This document shows positions 1 to 10,252 of a stretch of DNA of 64,000 bases, in pieces. This stretch comes from Enterobacterales bacterium (GTDB lineage Bacteria; Pseudomonadota; Gammaproteobacteria; Enterobacterales; Kangiellaceae): positions 1 through 64,000 of the forward strand of contig JAUZSK010000036.1 of assembly GCA_030949565.1 (NCBI GenBank), read 5' to 3'. A program made the position numbers and the translations under genes. Position 1 is the stretch's first letter, and the number at the start of each line of letters is the position of its first letter. The notes under the pieces were generated by a model that was not told the origin of the DNA, made no database searches, and saw nothing but the letters and a program-made list of their open reading frames with translations.

Positions 1-957
1 CTTCCTTCCTTCCTTCATGCTGTGGTACATATGCAGATAATAGCGCGTGGTATTAAACCAAGGAAAATTCCTTGGAAACGCAGGGTCTTGCCAACGTCTT
101 GCCAGCCAGGCGCTGTAATGAATCATTCGCATGGCTCTTAATGGCTCAACAATTTTTACTTGGCGGTCATCAAAATCCATAAAATCTTCATAGCCGCCTA
201 GCATTTTGTTCCAAAGGCTCTTATCCTCAAAATTATCAATCAGCATCCAGAGATCTTGAACCGCAGGACCCATGCGAGCATCATCAAAATCAACAAAATG
301 AGGCCCGCTATCGGTCCAAAGCAGGTTGCTCGGGTGGCAATCACCATGCAAGCGAATGCGAGAATAGTCGCCAAGCCAATCAAATTGTGTCGCTGAGATT
401 TCTATTAATTGCTGACTTATTGCTTGATAGGCCGGCAATATATGAGAGGGAATAAATTCGTTTTCTAATAGAAAATTGACACTTTCGATGGCAAAGGACT
501 GTAAGCTTAAAGTCGGACGGTGTTGAAATGGCTTGGTTGCACCTAATGCGTGAATACGGCCGATAAAACGTCCAATCCAAGCTAGATATTCGCCATTTTC
601 AAGATCTGGCGTTCGACCACCTTGCGATTCAAAAATAGCAAAACGGAATCCTTGATGTTCAAGCAGTGTTTTGTTGTTAAAACAAACGGGGGCTACAACT
701 GGAATTTCAGCTTCTGCTAGTTCAATGCTGAACTGGTGTTCTTCAAGTATTTGTTGGTCGCTCCAACGTTGCGGTCGATAGAATTTGACTACCCAGCGCT
801 TTTCATCCCAATCGCGGAATTGATAAACTCTATTCTCATAGCTATTTAAAGCAAGCAGTGCAGCTTGGGGTTCTATACCGACTGATTCGATAGCATCGAG
901 CACCTGATCAGGCAATAGTTGGTAAAAAGAAAGGCTGTTGCTATCACTATCAGTCAA
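1..957 (-). CDS. srkA: Stress response kinase A (3' end outside window)
   Basis: Cytoplasmic serine/threonine kinase of the YihE/RdoA family, with an aminoglycoside-phosphotransferase fold, linked in E. coli to envelope stress and protection from stress-induced death. The frame is open for 319 codons and runs off the left edge; E. coli SrkA has about 328 residues, so only the last few are missing. Visible motifs are LNSYENRVYQF near residue 40, VVKFYRPQRW near 60, the catalytic loop LHGDCHPSNLLW near 200 and the metal-binding VDFDDARMGP near 222, all very close to E. coli. The start is TTG at 957: an in-frame TAA lies two codons upstream, and AGGA sits 7 bases before the TTG. The last visible codons fall in a CTTC tandem repeat at 1-16. 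Family assignment is secure; physiology is inferred from the family. Confidence 0.93.
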   Translation of the reverse strand, partial: MTDSDSNSLSFYQLLPDQVLDAIESVGIEPQAALLALNSYENRVYQFRDWDEKRWVVKFYRPQRWSDQQILEEHQFSIELAEAEIPVVAPVCFNNKTLLEHQGFRFAIFESQGGRTPDLENGEYLAWIGRFIGRIHALGATKPFQHRPTLSLQSFAIESVNFLLENEFIPSHILPAYQAISQQLIEISATQFDWLGDYSRIRLHGDCHPSNLLWTDSGPHFVDFDDARMGPAVQDLWMLIDNFEDKSLWNKMLGGYEDFMDFDDRQVKIVEPLRAMRMIHYSAWLARRWQDPAFPRNFPWFNTTRYYLHMYHSMKEGRK

Positions 958-1070
958 AATTAAGTCCTAGTCATGCTCAATCCAATAGTATAAAGCGGCT
1001 ACTGCCTCGGAACAACTAATGTTTAGGAACAACTAAAGTCCTAAGCAATTGAACTGGATGAAATAGTGAA

Positions 1071-2396
1071 TTAGACTTTAATTTTGGCCCAATCTTTTTT
1101 ACGCCAAAGCATTACAAACCAAATGGCTTGTATGAATCGGTACAGCCCTTGAGCTAACCAAATAGCGGTTAGTCCCATGCCCATATAGGGACCAATCACC
1201 CAAGCTAAAGGTAAAAAGAAAATCCACTGGCAAACGATGCTAACCACCATAGTGATCTTGGTGGCGCCGGCACCTTGCAGCGATGACATGAGCACCAGAT
1301 TAACTGCATCGATGATGATTGCGATACCGACTAATTGAAGTGGTAAAGTAGCCATTTCTATCGCGTCTACTTCGTGAAAGAAGATTGACAATACCGCCTC
1401 TGGGATTAATATCATGGGCGCACTAATCAGCGATATTGAAAGCGAAGCGATTTTGGACGTATCCCATGCCCATTGATAGGCATCGTCAACTTCCTTGCGG
1501 CCGAGGGCTTGACCAACCAAGGTTGCAGAACTCATACCGAATCCCATGGCCGGAAGAATCGCGACTAAGGTTAGGGTGGTTAAAATATGTGCTGCTGCAA
1601 GTTCGGTGGTCCCTATTTGTCCAACTATCCAAAATAAGAAGGTAAAACCTAGTGCGAAAAATAGTTGCTGTAATGACGACGGAATAGAAATTTTAATGAG
1701 CTGTTTTACTGTTTCTAACTTGGGCAGGTGGACACCGAAACCGTAGTGTTTGGTATATCGAATGGTTAAAATAGTATAGATGATGGTGCCCACATAGAGG
1801 GATATGCTAGTCCCTAAACCTGCTCCTTGAGTGCCTAACTGAGGAAATCCCCAATTTCCAAAAATTAACAAATAATTCAGTGTAATATTGACCATATGCA
1901 TGATAACAATGGTTTTAAAATAAAATTGGGTCATTTTAATAGCACTTAAATAACCACGATAACTAAAGTTCATTCCGATTGCCATGATACCAAATAAACG
2001 TGCATCTAAATATTGGCTACCTTCAATGATGACTTTGGGGTCACTATTGAAAAGGCTCATTATTTCGGTGCTGTAGCTTACTAATAACCAGCTGGTAGGA
2101 AGCGCCGCAAGAAATATGATTAATAGTGCGCCATTTAAAGGATTGGCGGCAATGGATTCTTTTCCTTCGCCAACTCTTCGGGAAACCATCGCCTGAACTC
2201 CCGAAGAAAAGCCCATAAATATCGCGGCAGCTACAAAGTTAATAAAACTCGCCATGCCAACCGAAGCAAGCTCAACCTTACCTAGTTGACCCACCATTGC
2301 TGCATCGACTAGGTTAAGGATGTTTTGTGACATCATTCCGCCGATAATCGGTAAGGCTATTTGAAATATTTGAGAAGAGCGATGACGTGAAACCAA
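1071..2396 (-). CDS. MATE family multidrug/Na+ exporter
   Basis: Inner-membrane efflux transporter of the MATE (NorM/DinF) family, which exports cationic drugs and metabolites in exchange for Na+ or H+. The 441-residue product has the family length and about 12 hydrophobic segments in two similar halves. The N-terminal half starts with ALPIIGGMMSQNILNLVDAA and VGQLG, typical of MATE helix 1 and its following loop. The probable start is TTG at 2396, with AAGGA 9 bases upstream. It stands alone: the next gene on the same strand ends about 210 bases away, and that gap holds nothing I recognise. The substrate cannot be read from sequence. Confidence 0.9.
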   Translation of the reverse strand: MVSRHRSSQIFQIALPIIGGMMSQNILNLVDAAMVGQLGKVELASVGMASFINFVAAAIFMGFSSGVQAMVSRRVGEGKESIAANPLNGALLIIFLAALPTSWLLVSYSTEIMSLFNSDPKVIIEGSQYLDARLFGIMAIGMNFSYRGYLSAIKMTQFYFKTIVIMHMVNITLNYLLIFGNWGFPQLGTQGAGLGTSISLYVGTIIYTILTIRYTKHYGFGVHLPKLETVKQLIKISIPSSLQQLFFALGFTFLFWIVGQIGTTELAAAHILTTLTLVAILPAMGFGMSSATLVGQALGRKEVDDAYQWAWDTSKIASLSISLISAPMILIPEAVLSIFFHEVDAIEMATLPLQLVGIAIIIDAVNLVLMSSLQGAGATKITMVVSIVCQWIFFLPLAWVIGPYMGMGLTAIWLAQGLYRFIQAIWFVMLWRKKDWAKIKV

Positions 2397-2610
2397 AAAA
2401 CTTATTCCTTAACGCTATAAATTAAGTAAAGGCAGGTTTGCCGCTACTGCATTTAATTTGTAGGTTCATTATAGCATGAGTCAGGAGACAACAAGAGAAG
2501 TATCATCTTGGTAGATATTGTATCTAAGCATAATCATCCTTGGTTATCAATGTGATCAAAACTAGCGTAGTGATAGATCTGCCCGAGTCCATAATCTAAA
2601 GAGTGACTAG

Positions 2611-3390
2611 CTAAATATCGTATGCTCTAGCTAGAGACCAGACATCCACTTGTTTGGCTCCAGCTAAACGCAAAACCTTGGCTAGTTCAGAAGCTGTGGC
2701 GCCGGTGGTTACAACATCATCAATAATGGCGATATGAGACGGCGGTTTAAGCAATACTTGGAAGGCATTTTTAAGGTTTTTTTGTCGTTGTTTTGCGTCC
2801 AAGTCGGATTGAGGAAAGGTTTTTTTATGTCGGATCACGCCACTGGTTAATATTGGAATATTCAGTCTTTTTTGCAATTCTGCAGCGATTAAGCTGGACT
2901 GATTAAAACCTCTTGCCTTAAGCTTAGAAGGATGTAGTGGCACTGGCACTAAGGCTTGTGGAAGTGACTGTTGCCGATAAAAATGCGAAATTTTTGCAAC
3001 TAAGTAGCTGCTTAAAAGTGGTAAATATCGAAACTGCGAGGCGTATTTCAACTGTGTAATCAGGCGATTGATCGGGGCTTGATAATGAAAAATACTGACC
3101 GTGTGGTCAAATGCAGGACTATTTTTTAGGCATTCTCCACAGGGTGAACTAAGGCTGCTAGCCTGCAACTCTAATGGCGTTAAAGGAAGTCCACAAACCA
3201 GGCAATTGTTAATGCAGAAGGGCAAATGAGTATGGCATTGATAGCAAATAATCGGTAATTGACCCAGCTTTACCGGATATTGAGTGAAGACCTCAGTAGA
3301 ATGGCTATCGGCGGCGCTTGGGATAGTCTCCACAGCACACCCACAAAATAAGCAGTCACTTGCTATTTTTAAAACACTAAATAAATCCAT
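2611..3390 (-). CDS. comF: ComF/GntX-type phosphoribosyltransferase-like protein
   Basis: ComF family protein, called GntX in enterobacteria, linked to DNA uptake and use of DNA as a nutrient. The N-terminal half has paired cysteines (CLFCGC, CYQCH, CLVCG, CGEC) that look like zinc-finger sites. The C-terminal half has a type I phosphoribosyltransferase PRPP loop, IIDDVVTTGATASEL. I place the start at the ATG at 3390, which has AAGGA 5 bases upstream; a GTG five codons earlier (3405) is possible but has no comparable site. It is divergent from bioH, the same arrangement as gntX-bioH in many gammaproteobacteria, which supports both calls. Biochemical activity of the family is still unclear. 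Confidence 0.88.
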   Translation of the reverse strand: MDLFSVLKIASDCLFCGCAVETIPSAADSHSTEVFTQYPVKLGQLPIICYQCHTHLPFCINNCLVCGLPLTPLELQASSLSSPCGECLKNSPAFDHTVSIFHYQAPINRLITQLKYASQFRYLPLLSSYLVAKISHFYRQQSLPQALVPVPLHPSKLKARGFNQSSLIAAELQKRLNIPILTSGVIRHKKTFPQSDLDAKQRQKNLKNAFQVLLKPPSHIAIIDDVVTTGATASELAKVLRLAGAKQVDVWSLARAYDI

Positions 3391-3679
3391 TGAATTCCTT
3401 TTCACTAATTTCTTTTTATCTGTAACGAGTTATCGTGAGTATCGCTTAGGCGTGAGTAGTTTGAGTTAAAGAATCCGTGCATGCAATAGTCGATCGCTGA
3501 GTCGGTTGTAAGAGATATCTGATTTTTGTGTAGGAAATTGACGATTGTCTCTTTGGCTAGGATTGCTAATGTCCAACTGAAAGGGTTAATTCCTTTAGCA
3601 CACTAGATCGATTACAATGCTTTATCAAATGAGGCAGGGCGAACTAAATCGTCGTTAAAAATAAGGTTATTGCAAATTA

Positions 3680-4481
3680 ATGGTCAATCAAACGAAACCC
3701 TATGTAGAGATTTCGGGTAGCGGTCCTGATCTAGTTCTTCTGCATGGATGGGGATTACATGGAGGGATCTGGAATCCTATTTTACCCGAATTAACTCAGC
3801 ATTATCGTGTGCATAATATCGATATTCCGGGTTTTGGGCATAGTCGAATTCAACACCAAAGCTGCTATCAGATGCAAAACCTAGTGTCTACCATTGAAAC
3901 TCTTATCCCGCAAAAAGCTTACCTTATGGGGTGGTCGATAGGCGGTCTTATTGCAACGGCGATAGCGCTTTCCACTGAAGCAAAGATTGCTAAGTTAGTG
4001 ACTGTTGCATCGAGCCCTCGTTTTACTTTAGGTGATGACTGGCCTTTTGGAATGCAGGCGGAAGCGCTAGATGGGTTTATCGCTGAACTAACTAAAGATT
4101 ATCAAAAAACCTTAGTTAACTTTTTAAGCTTACAAACGATGGGTAGTATGACAGATAAAACAGGATGTCGCCGGTTTAAAACAAGCCATCTTTGAACGTG
4201 GAGAGCCTTCACCTATTGCTTTGCAAGGGGGACTTGAGCTGTTAAAAAATACTGATTTAAGTCAGTCCTTAAACAAAATTAATATTCCTTTTCTTAGGAT
4301 GTACGGTAAACGCGACACCTTGGTACCAATAGAAATTGTGCCTCAAGTTTCTAAGCTAGCGCCTTCAAGCGAAGAGATTATCTTTGAACATTCAGGGCAT
4401 ACACCCTTTATTTCAGAAAAGGCACTTTTCACTTCTAAGTTATTAGATTTTTTAAAAGATAGGCCTACTTGTGGTAGATGA
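3680..4481 (+). CDS. bioH: Pimeloyl-ACP methyl ester esterase (frame broken)
   Basis: Cytoplasmic alpha/beta hydrolase that removes the methyl group from pimeloyl-ACP methyl ester, ending the BioC-BioH route to the biotin precursor. It shows the oxyanion-region HGWGLHGGIW (about residues 22-31), the nucleophile elbow GWSIGG (Ser about 86), and later GKRDTLVP (Asp) and HSGHTPF (His), completing the triad. The frame is broken near 4156-4159: an extra A in an AAAA run gives an early stop, and removing it restores TDKQDVAGLKQAIFERG and a 266-residue protein, close to the E. coli length of 256. I therefore read it as one functional gene with a likely sequencing error. Its 3' end overlaps bioC by 11 bases, so the two are probably translationally coupled. 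Confidence 0.9.
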
Positions 4482-5337
4482 TAAACAAAAAGCAAATATA
4501 CAACGACAACAACGCAATCAATATTTTGATCGAATTTCAATGGATTTTTCGGACTTTTCATTTCTCCAAAATGAAGTAGCTACTCGCTTGTTTGAACGTT
4601 TGGAAATGATGAATGTCATTCCTCGACGGATTGTTGAAGTGGGATGTGCCGATGGTTTTTTAACGCGTCTTTTAGCAAAAAAATTTCCTAAGGCTAAGAT
4701 TGTCGCTTTAGATGCATCGAGTCAGATGATTAAATCGGCCCAGCAGAAACAAGGTTTTTTCAGTCCTATTAAATTTCAGCAATCAGATCCTGAGAAGCTA
4801 CCAATGAAAAATAATAGTATGGATCTGGTGATTTCTAACTTAGCCTACGATTATTGTATTGAACCCAAAAAAATGCTGTTGGAATTTAACCGAGTGTTAA
4901 AGCCGGGAGGCTTATTATTGCTCTCTGCGTTAGGACCCGATAGCTTGCTGGAGCTTAGACAAAGCTGGCTACAACTCAATCCTAATGCCAGCTTTCAGAC
5001 ATTTTTAGATATGCATATTATCGGTGACCAAATACAAGCGGCCCAATTTGAAAATACCTTGATGGACCGAGATCTTATACAGCTAAAATATCAAACATTA
5101 AAAGGGCTTTTAAGCGAACTTAAACGTGCCGGTGGACAAAATTTACATCCATCTCGCGGAAAAGGATTATGGGGTAAACAAATATTTAAAGAATACCAAA
5201 AGTTGGTTGAAAAACTTAGAACTGACGAGGGTCATTTAAACGTCACTTGTGAATTGGTTTTTGGCCATGGCTGGAAAAATCAGGACGTATCTAGTGCCGA
5301 CTATCATACCTATAAGGTTAAACTGGACGATAACTAA
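4471..5337 (+). CDS. bioC: Malonyl-ACP O-methyltransferase
   Basis: SAM-dependent methyltransferase that caps malonyl-ACP so that fatty acid synthesis can build pimeloyl-ACP for biotin. The SAM-binding motif VEVGCADGFLTRLL lies near residues 56-69, followed by VALDAS, an acidic DPEKLPM segment and VLKPGGLLLLSALGPDSL, as in BioC. The start is GTG at 4471 inside the end of bioH. The length of 288 residues is slightly above the usual 250-280. The usual next gene bioD is not here: an S1-domain gene follows after 150 bases, so the rest of the biotin pathway must be elsewhere. Confidence 0.93.
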   Translation: MVDDKQKANIQRQQRNQYFDRISMDFSDFSFLQNEVATRLFERLEMMNVIPRRIVEVGCADGFLTRLLAKKFPKAKIVALDASSQMIKSAQQKQGFFSPIKFQQSDPEKLPMKNNSMDLVISNLAYDYCIEPKKMLLEFNRVLKPGGLLLLSALGPDSLLELRQSWLQLNPNASFQTFLDMHIIGDQIQAAQFENTLMDRDLIQLKYQTLKGLLSELKRAGGQNLHPSRGKGLWGKQIFKEYQKLVEKLRTDEGHLNVTCELVFGHGWKNQDVSSADYHTYKVKLDDN

Positions 5338-5486
5338 TAAATTCAATCAGCTTGGAACATTGGAAAGCTTATCGATTAATTTGCTGGCTGCCAGACAATA
5401 TAGCTGGTTTTATCGATCCAACTTGCTTTAGAGTGTGATAAAATAACTGCTAAAGCAACGCTAAAACTCTTCGAGTAATTCACAGC

Positions 5487-6317
5487 ATGGTCAATATCGG
5501 TCAATACAATTATTTAAAAATCCAACGAAAAACAGGCCGCGGAACTTTTCTTGCAGCGGGTTCTTTGGGTGAGTTATTTTTACCCAAGGGGCAAACGCCA
5601 GATTTTTGCGAGGCGGGAGATAAAATTGAAGTTTTTGTGTATTACAATTCGGATAACGAAGCTATTGCTACCACCAAAAAACCGCGCGCTGCGGTGGGTG
5701 ATGTCACCTGTTTAGAAGTTGTATCTACCAATCAGGTGGGAGCATTTTTAGATTGGGGATTACCTAAAGATCTATTCGTTCCTTTCGGTCAGCAAATTAC
5801 CCCTATGCAAACCGGTGAGCGTTATATCGTGGCGGTTTATCAGGATAATACCGGGCGTATTGCTGCCAGTTCCAAGCTTAATCGTTTTGTTAAGGCTGAA
5901 ACTAGAGGCTTAAAAAATGGGCAAAAGGTCAAAGCGGTGGTGGGAGAGAAATCAGATCTCGGTTATAAACTCATCGTTAATTCAAAATACTGGGGAATGC
6001 TACATTTTAATGATGTGTTTAAGCCTTTAAAATACGGACAAACTTTGACCGCTTACGTTAAAAATCTTAGAGCGGATAGTCGCATTGATATGACCTTAGA
6101 AGGCGATGATTTCCAAACGCGAGAAACATCACTACAGCAGAAAATAATGAAACTGCTTAAAGAAAATGACGGCTTTTGCCCGGTCAATGACAAGACATCA
6201 CCTGAAATAATCTATAAAACCTTTGGAGTCAGTAAAAAGGTTTATAAATCAACCCTCGGCAAGCTCTACAAAGCACGTCAAATAAGCATTGATAAAGACG
6301 GTATTCGCTTAATTTAA
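5487..6317 (+). CDS. cvfB: S1-domain RNA-binding protein, CvfB family
   Basis: CvfB/YitL-type protein: several S1-like OB-fold domains followed by a C-terminal winged helix, known as an RNA-binding regulator in Gram-positive bacteria and widespread but little studied in gammaproteobacteria. The 276-residue product has the family length. S1-like stretches include GAFLDWGLPKDLFVPFGQQ near residues 87-105 and KYWGMLHFNDVF near 168-179. The C terminus (ETSLQQKIMKLLKENDGF onward) fits the winged helix. It lies 50 bases upstream of dgkA on the same strand, possibly in one transcript. The family call is good; RNA targets are unknown. Confidence 0.85.
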   Translation: MVNIGQYNYLKIQRKTGRGTFLAAGSLGELFLPKGQTPDFCEAGDKIEVFVYYNSDNEAIATTKKPRAAVGDVTCLEVVSTNQVGAFLDWGLPKDLFVPFGQQITPMQTGERYIVAVYQDNTGRIAASSKLNRFVKAETRGLKNGQKVKAVVGEKSDLGYKLIVNSKYWGMLHFNDVFKPLKYGQTLTAYVKNLRADSRIDMTLEGDDFQTRETSLQQKIMKLLKENDGFCPVNDKTSPEIIYKTFGVSKKVYKSTLGKLYKARQISIDKDGIRLI

Positions 6318-6366
6318 ACAAGCTCTATTCAAACTTATCTTTTTTTATTTAAAGACAGGAAGTATC

Positions 6367-6744
6367 ATGGCAAAACCCGGAAAAACAGGCATCAAAAGAA
6401 TTATCGCCGCCACTGGCTATTCATGGTTGGGATTAAAAGCTGCATGGAAATATGAGGCAGCATTCCGCCAGGAACTCATGTTAGCTCTAATAGGGATACC
6501 TTTAGCCTATTATTTAGCTGCCGATCTTAACCAGCTTTTATGGCTAATATTACCGCTCTTTATTTTGGTTATGGCTGAACTGATTAATTCTGCGATTGAA
6601 GCGGCAATTGATCGTATTGGTGACGAGCATCATGAGCTATCGGGAAGAGCCAAAGATATGGGCTCGGCTATTGTTTTTGTTGCCTTATGCCTGTTGGCAA
6701 CCATTTGGAGCCTGATCTTAGTCTTTCCTACGCTGATATTCTGA
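6367..6744 (+). CDS. dgkA: Diacylglycerol kinase, membrane type
   Basis: Small inner-membrane kinase that phosphorylates diacylglycerol to phosphatidic acid, recycling the by-product of periplasmic glucan and LPS modification. It is 125 residues, close to E. coli DgkA (122). Three membrane helices are visible, along with the family signature AELINSAIEAAIDRIGDEHH (active-site Glu and Asn) near residues 69-88 and GRAKDMGSA after it. ATG at 6367 is preceded by AGGA in GACAGGAAGTATC. Confidence 0.95.
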   Translation: MAKPGKTGIKRIIAATGYSWLGLKAAWKYEAAFRQELMLALIGIPLAYYLAADLNQLLWLILPLFILVMAELINSAIEAAIDRIGDEHHELSGRAKDMGSAIVFVALCLLATIWSLILVFPTLIF

Positions 6745-6927
6745 CTCGTCTTATCACTATGGTTCACAATTGATTACAGTTTTGTTCGCTAATGTGTGAA
6801 TATTAGCGTTTTAATTGCCTTTTTATTGGAGTAGAGTGCCGTTAATTGAACGCTAGTCCTTTGCTCGCAAGTTCAACCGACTAAAACAAATTAAAATATC
6901 AGCCGAATCAAGTTTAAGGAGAACCCG

Positions 6928-9790
6928 GTGAAACGTCTAATACTTATAATCGCAATTTCGAGCCTTTGGGCCTGTAGTCCAGATAAATCGACTGAAACAG
7001 GTCAATCGACCGCCAGCAGCATTCAAGTTGATGGCGCTAAGCTTATCGAGCAGGTCGATGCCGTTGAAGGCAAGACTCTTATACCCTACCAAAAATACCA
7101 ATTGGACAATGGACTAACCCTTATTTTGCATGAAGATCACTCCGATCCATTGGTTCATGTGGATGTCACTTACCATGTTGGATCGGGACGTGAAGATATC
7201 GGTAAGTCTGGTTTTGCTCATTTCTTTGAACACATGATGTTTCAAGGTTCAGAGCATGTGGCCGATGAACAGCATTTTAAGTTGGTTACAGAAGCTGGCG
7301 GCACTATGAATGGCAGTACCAATACCGACCGCACTAATTATTATGAAACGGTACCGGCCAATCAACTGGAAAAAATGCTTTGGTTAGAGTCTGATCGCAT
7401 GGGATTTTTAGTGGATGCAGTAACTCAAGAAAAATTTGAAGTACAAAGAGAAACCGTTAAGAATGAGCGCGGTCAACGGATTGATAATCGTCCCTATGGG
7501 CGATTGAATGAACGAGTCTCAGCAGCACTTTATCCACCCGGACATCCTTATTCTTGGCCGGTTATTGGTTTTATGGAAGATTTAAACCGTGCTAATGTTA
7601 ATGATCTTAAAAAAATTCTTTTTAAATTGGTACGGCCCCAACAATGCAACGGTGACTATCGGTGGCGATATTGATGTTAAGTCGACGCTAGAACTAGCGG
7701 TTAAATATTTCGGGCCTATTCCTAAAGGCCCAGAAGTGAGTATGCCGAAAAAGCCAAAGGTTACACTCGACAGTGATCGCTATATTTCGATGCAAGACAA
7801 TGTTCATCTGCCATTACTCTATATTTCTTATCCAACGGTTAGCGTCCGTGATGCCGATGAAGCAGCATTAGATTTATTGGCTGAAATTCTGGGTGGCGGT
7901 AAAACCTCCTTATTTTACAAGAATATGGTAAAAAATCAGTTGGCCGTTAATGCGGGCGTGAGTCACCCTTGTGCGGAGTTGGCCTGTACTTTTAATATGT
8001 TTGCGTTGCCTCATCCAGCGTCGGGTAAATCATTAGCCGATCTGGAAAAAATTATGCGCGATAGCCTCGTAGAATTTGAAAAGCGGGGTGTGCAGCCTGA
8101 TGATCTAGCCAAAGCCAAAGCAAAAATGGAAGCTAATTTTATTTTTGGTTTACAAAGCGTGAGCGGCAAAGTGAGTCAGTTAGCGGCTAATCAAACCTTT
8201 ACCGGAAACCCTAACTACATTGAACAAGATATTAAACGTTATGCGAATGTCACCAAGCAAGACGTTGATCGAGTATTTAATCAATATATTAAGGGGCATC
8301 ATGCGGTAATTATGAGTGTCGTACCGAATGGTCAACTCGATGCAGTGGCCCACACTGATAATTTTAAAGCACCGGTTAGACAGTTAGTTAAAGAGTCAGA
8401 AACTTCAGCCGATGAGTTGGCATTACGCAAAGCAAAGGATAACTTTGACCGCAGCCAAATTCCGCTGGCAAAGGCCAACGCGCCAGTCAGTGTGCCAATG
8501 ATGTGGCAACAAGAAACCGCCACAGGGATTAAAATTTTAGGCACTCAAAGCAATGAAACTCCGACCACCTCTTTGTTAATTCAAATTCCTGCTGGTCATT
8601 ATTATGAAAACCAAGATAAAGCCGGAACAGCCTCTTTGTTAGCCAATATGCTTAATGAGTCCACCAATAAGCGAAGTGCAGAGGATATGAGTAAAGCGCT
8701 TCAACTACTCGGTAGCAATGTTTCCATTTATGCCAATAATTTCACCATCGATATTAATGTTAATGCGTTAACCAAAAACATCGATGCCACCATGGAATTA
8801 GTCAAAGAAAAGCTATTACAACCGGCTTTTTTAAAGGATGAATTTGCTAGAAATCAAAAAAATGCGATTCAAGGGATTAAAAATGGTAAAAAGAATGCGA
8901 GCTATTTAGCCAGTAGCGCTTATCGCCAACTGCTCAATGCGGATAATATCGCAGCCATGCCTGTTGGTGGCACTGAGACCAGTATGTCAGCTATTAGTCT
9001 TGATGATGTGCGTAATTTCTATCAAACTCATATAAAACCTTTCGGTACTGAACTTATCGTGGTTTCAGATAGAACTGAGAAAGAGCTCGCTCCAACCATT
9101 GCTTTTTTAAATGATTGGAAAGGACAAGGCCCTAAATTAAACCTAGTGATTGCAGAATCTCCTAGCAAAAAAGGGGTGGTTTATTTGGTCAATAAAGATA
9201 AGGCGGCACAGTCCGCTATCCGCATAGGAAAAAGAGACATTAAGCAAGATATCACTGGTGAATTTTATCGCTCTTATTTGATGAATTTTCCGCTAGGAGG
9301 CGCATTTAATAGTCGAATCAACCTAAACCTTCGGGAAGATAAGGGCTATACATACGGCGCTAGAGGCTATTTTTGGGGTAACAAGTTGACCGGTGGTTAT
9401 ACTGCTTCAGCGGAAGTACGAGCCAATGTGACGGATAAATCGATTGTTGAATTTATCAATGAAATCAAGAGATATCACGATCAGGGGATCACTGATGAAG
9501 AACTTGAGTTTATGCGTAATGCGATCAATCAAAAAGATGCGCTAAAATATGAAACGCCACGCGCAAAACTTCGTTTTCTTGCACAAATTTTAGAATATAA
9601 TCTAACCCCTAAATTTGTGGCAGATCGTGCTGAAATCGTGCGTAAAATTACCAAGCAAGAGATTAACGCCTTAGCAAAAAAACACCTAGTGGTGGATGAT
9701 ATGATCATTCTTGTAGTTGGTGATGCTAAAACGCTAAGACCTGAGCTAGAAGCGCTCGGTTATGAGGTGGTTGATTATTCGATTCGTTAG
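6928..9790 (+). CDS. M16 family zinc metallopeptidase lipoprotein (frame broken)
   Basis: Insulinase-type (M16) protease with two tandem M16 units, probably anchored in the envelope. A lipoprotein signal peptide ends at LWAC (Cys16). The first unit has the inverted zinc motif HFFEH (residues about 98-102) with downstream ETVKNERGQR supplying the second Glu. The second unit (last ~450 residues) has no HxxEH that I can see, as usual for the C-terminal half. The frame is broken in a run of seven A at 7609-7615; with six A the reading continues as DLKKFFLNWYGPNNAT, a conserved M16 stretch, giving about 953 residues. I read this as one gene with an indel error. The start is GTG at 6928 behind a strong AAGGAG. 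A terminator follows at 9834. The substrate is unknown; the family degrades peptides. Confidence 0.9.
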
Positions 9791-9833
9791 CGCTGATAGT
9801 CTAAATCAAAGTCTATAGCTTAGGCTTGTAAAT

Positions 9834-9876
9834 TCCCGCTAGAATGGCTTTACCGCTGCTCTGGCGGGTTTTTTTA
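9834..9876 (+). terminator. Rho-independent terminator after the M16 peptidase
   Basis: Stem CCCGCTAGA paired with TCTGGCGGG (one G-T wobble), followed by TTTTTTT. It ends the M16 transcript and insulates the sigma-28-like promoter just downstream. Confidence 0.8.
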
Positions 9877-9889
9877 TGTGCGAAATAGC

Positions 9890-9916
9890 TAAACATTTTT
9901 GGGCTTCGGCCGATAG
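9890..9916 (+). promoter_or_regulatory. Sigma-28 (FliA)-type flagellar promoter candidate
   Basis: TAAA at 9890-9893, exactly 15 bases, then GCCGATAG at 9909-9916. The enteric FliA consensus is TAAA-N15-GCCGATAA, so 11 of 12 consensus positions match with the right spacing. It lies about 90 bases upstream of the small rod-like gene at 10007 and just after a terminator, where a promoter is expected. No expression data support it. Confidence 0.65.
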
Positions 9917-10006
9917 TATACCTAGATGGCAATTTAGTTTCGATTGATGCTACTAAATTGACTAGATTTGCCTGAAGAGTTTGGTTTAAGTAAAACTGGG
10001 GTGTAT

Positions 10007-10252
10007 ATGTCGATCGATAGTCTAAATATTGGTGTTCAAGGCTTTCAAGATGCTCAGTTAAGAGTACAAGAGGCGGCCCAGTCCATCGCATCTCAATCGG
10101 TCAAAGATGCCTCAGTTGAATCTGTCGATCAAAAAGATTTGGTTAGTTCGCTAGTCGATTTAAAATCGGCTGAAATTGATGCTAGGGCCAATGTAAAGGT
10201 CATTCAAGCTGCATCGGATATGTTAGGAACGCTGCTAGATATCAAAGTCTAA
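10007..10252 (+). CDS. Small protein resembling joined flagellar rod/hook termini
   Basis: An 81-residue protein. Its first 25 residues (SLNIGVQGFQDAQLRVQEAA) resemble the N-terminal helix of flagellar axial proteins (FlgB, FlgC, FlgE, FlgG), and its end (NVKVIQAASDMLGTLLDIKV) resembles their C-terminal helix, which ends in patterns such as AKVI-TADEMLGTLL. The large middle domain of those proteins is absent, so it looks like a bare D0-type coiled-coil unit. The start is ATG at 10007, since the upstream TTG (9968) adds residues unlike the family. A FliA-type promoter at 9890-9916 fits a flagellar link. No other flagellar gene is in the window. Function is unknown; the resemblance is my reading by eye. 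Confidence 0.7.
   Translation: MSIDSLNIGVQGFQDAQLRVQEAAQSIASQSVKDASVESVDQKDLVSSLVDLKSAEIDARANVKVIQAASDMLGTLLDIKV

Noticed and set aside
9813-10091. 92-codon minus-strand frame over the terminator and promoter
   Set aside because: It overlaps the terminator, the FliA-type promoter and the start of the small rod-like gene, and its residues resemble nothing.
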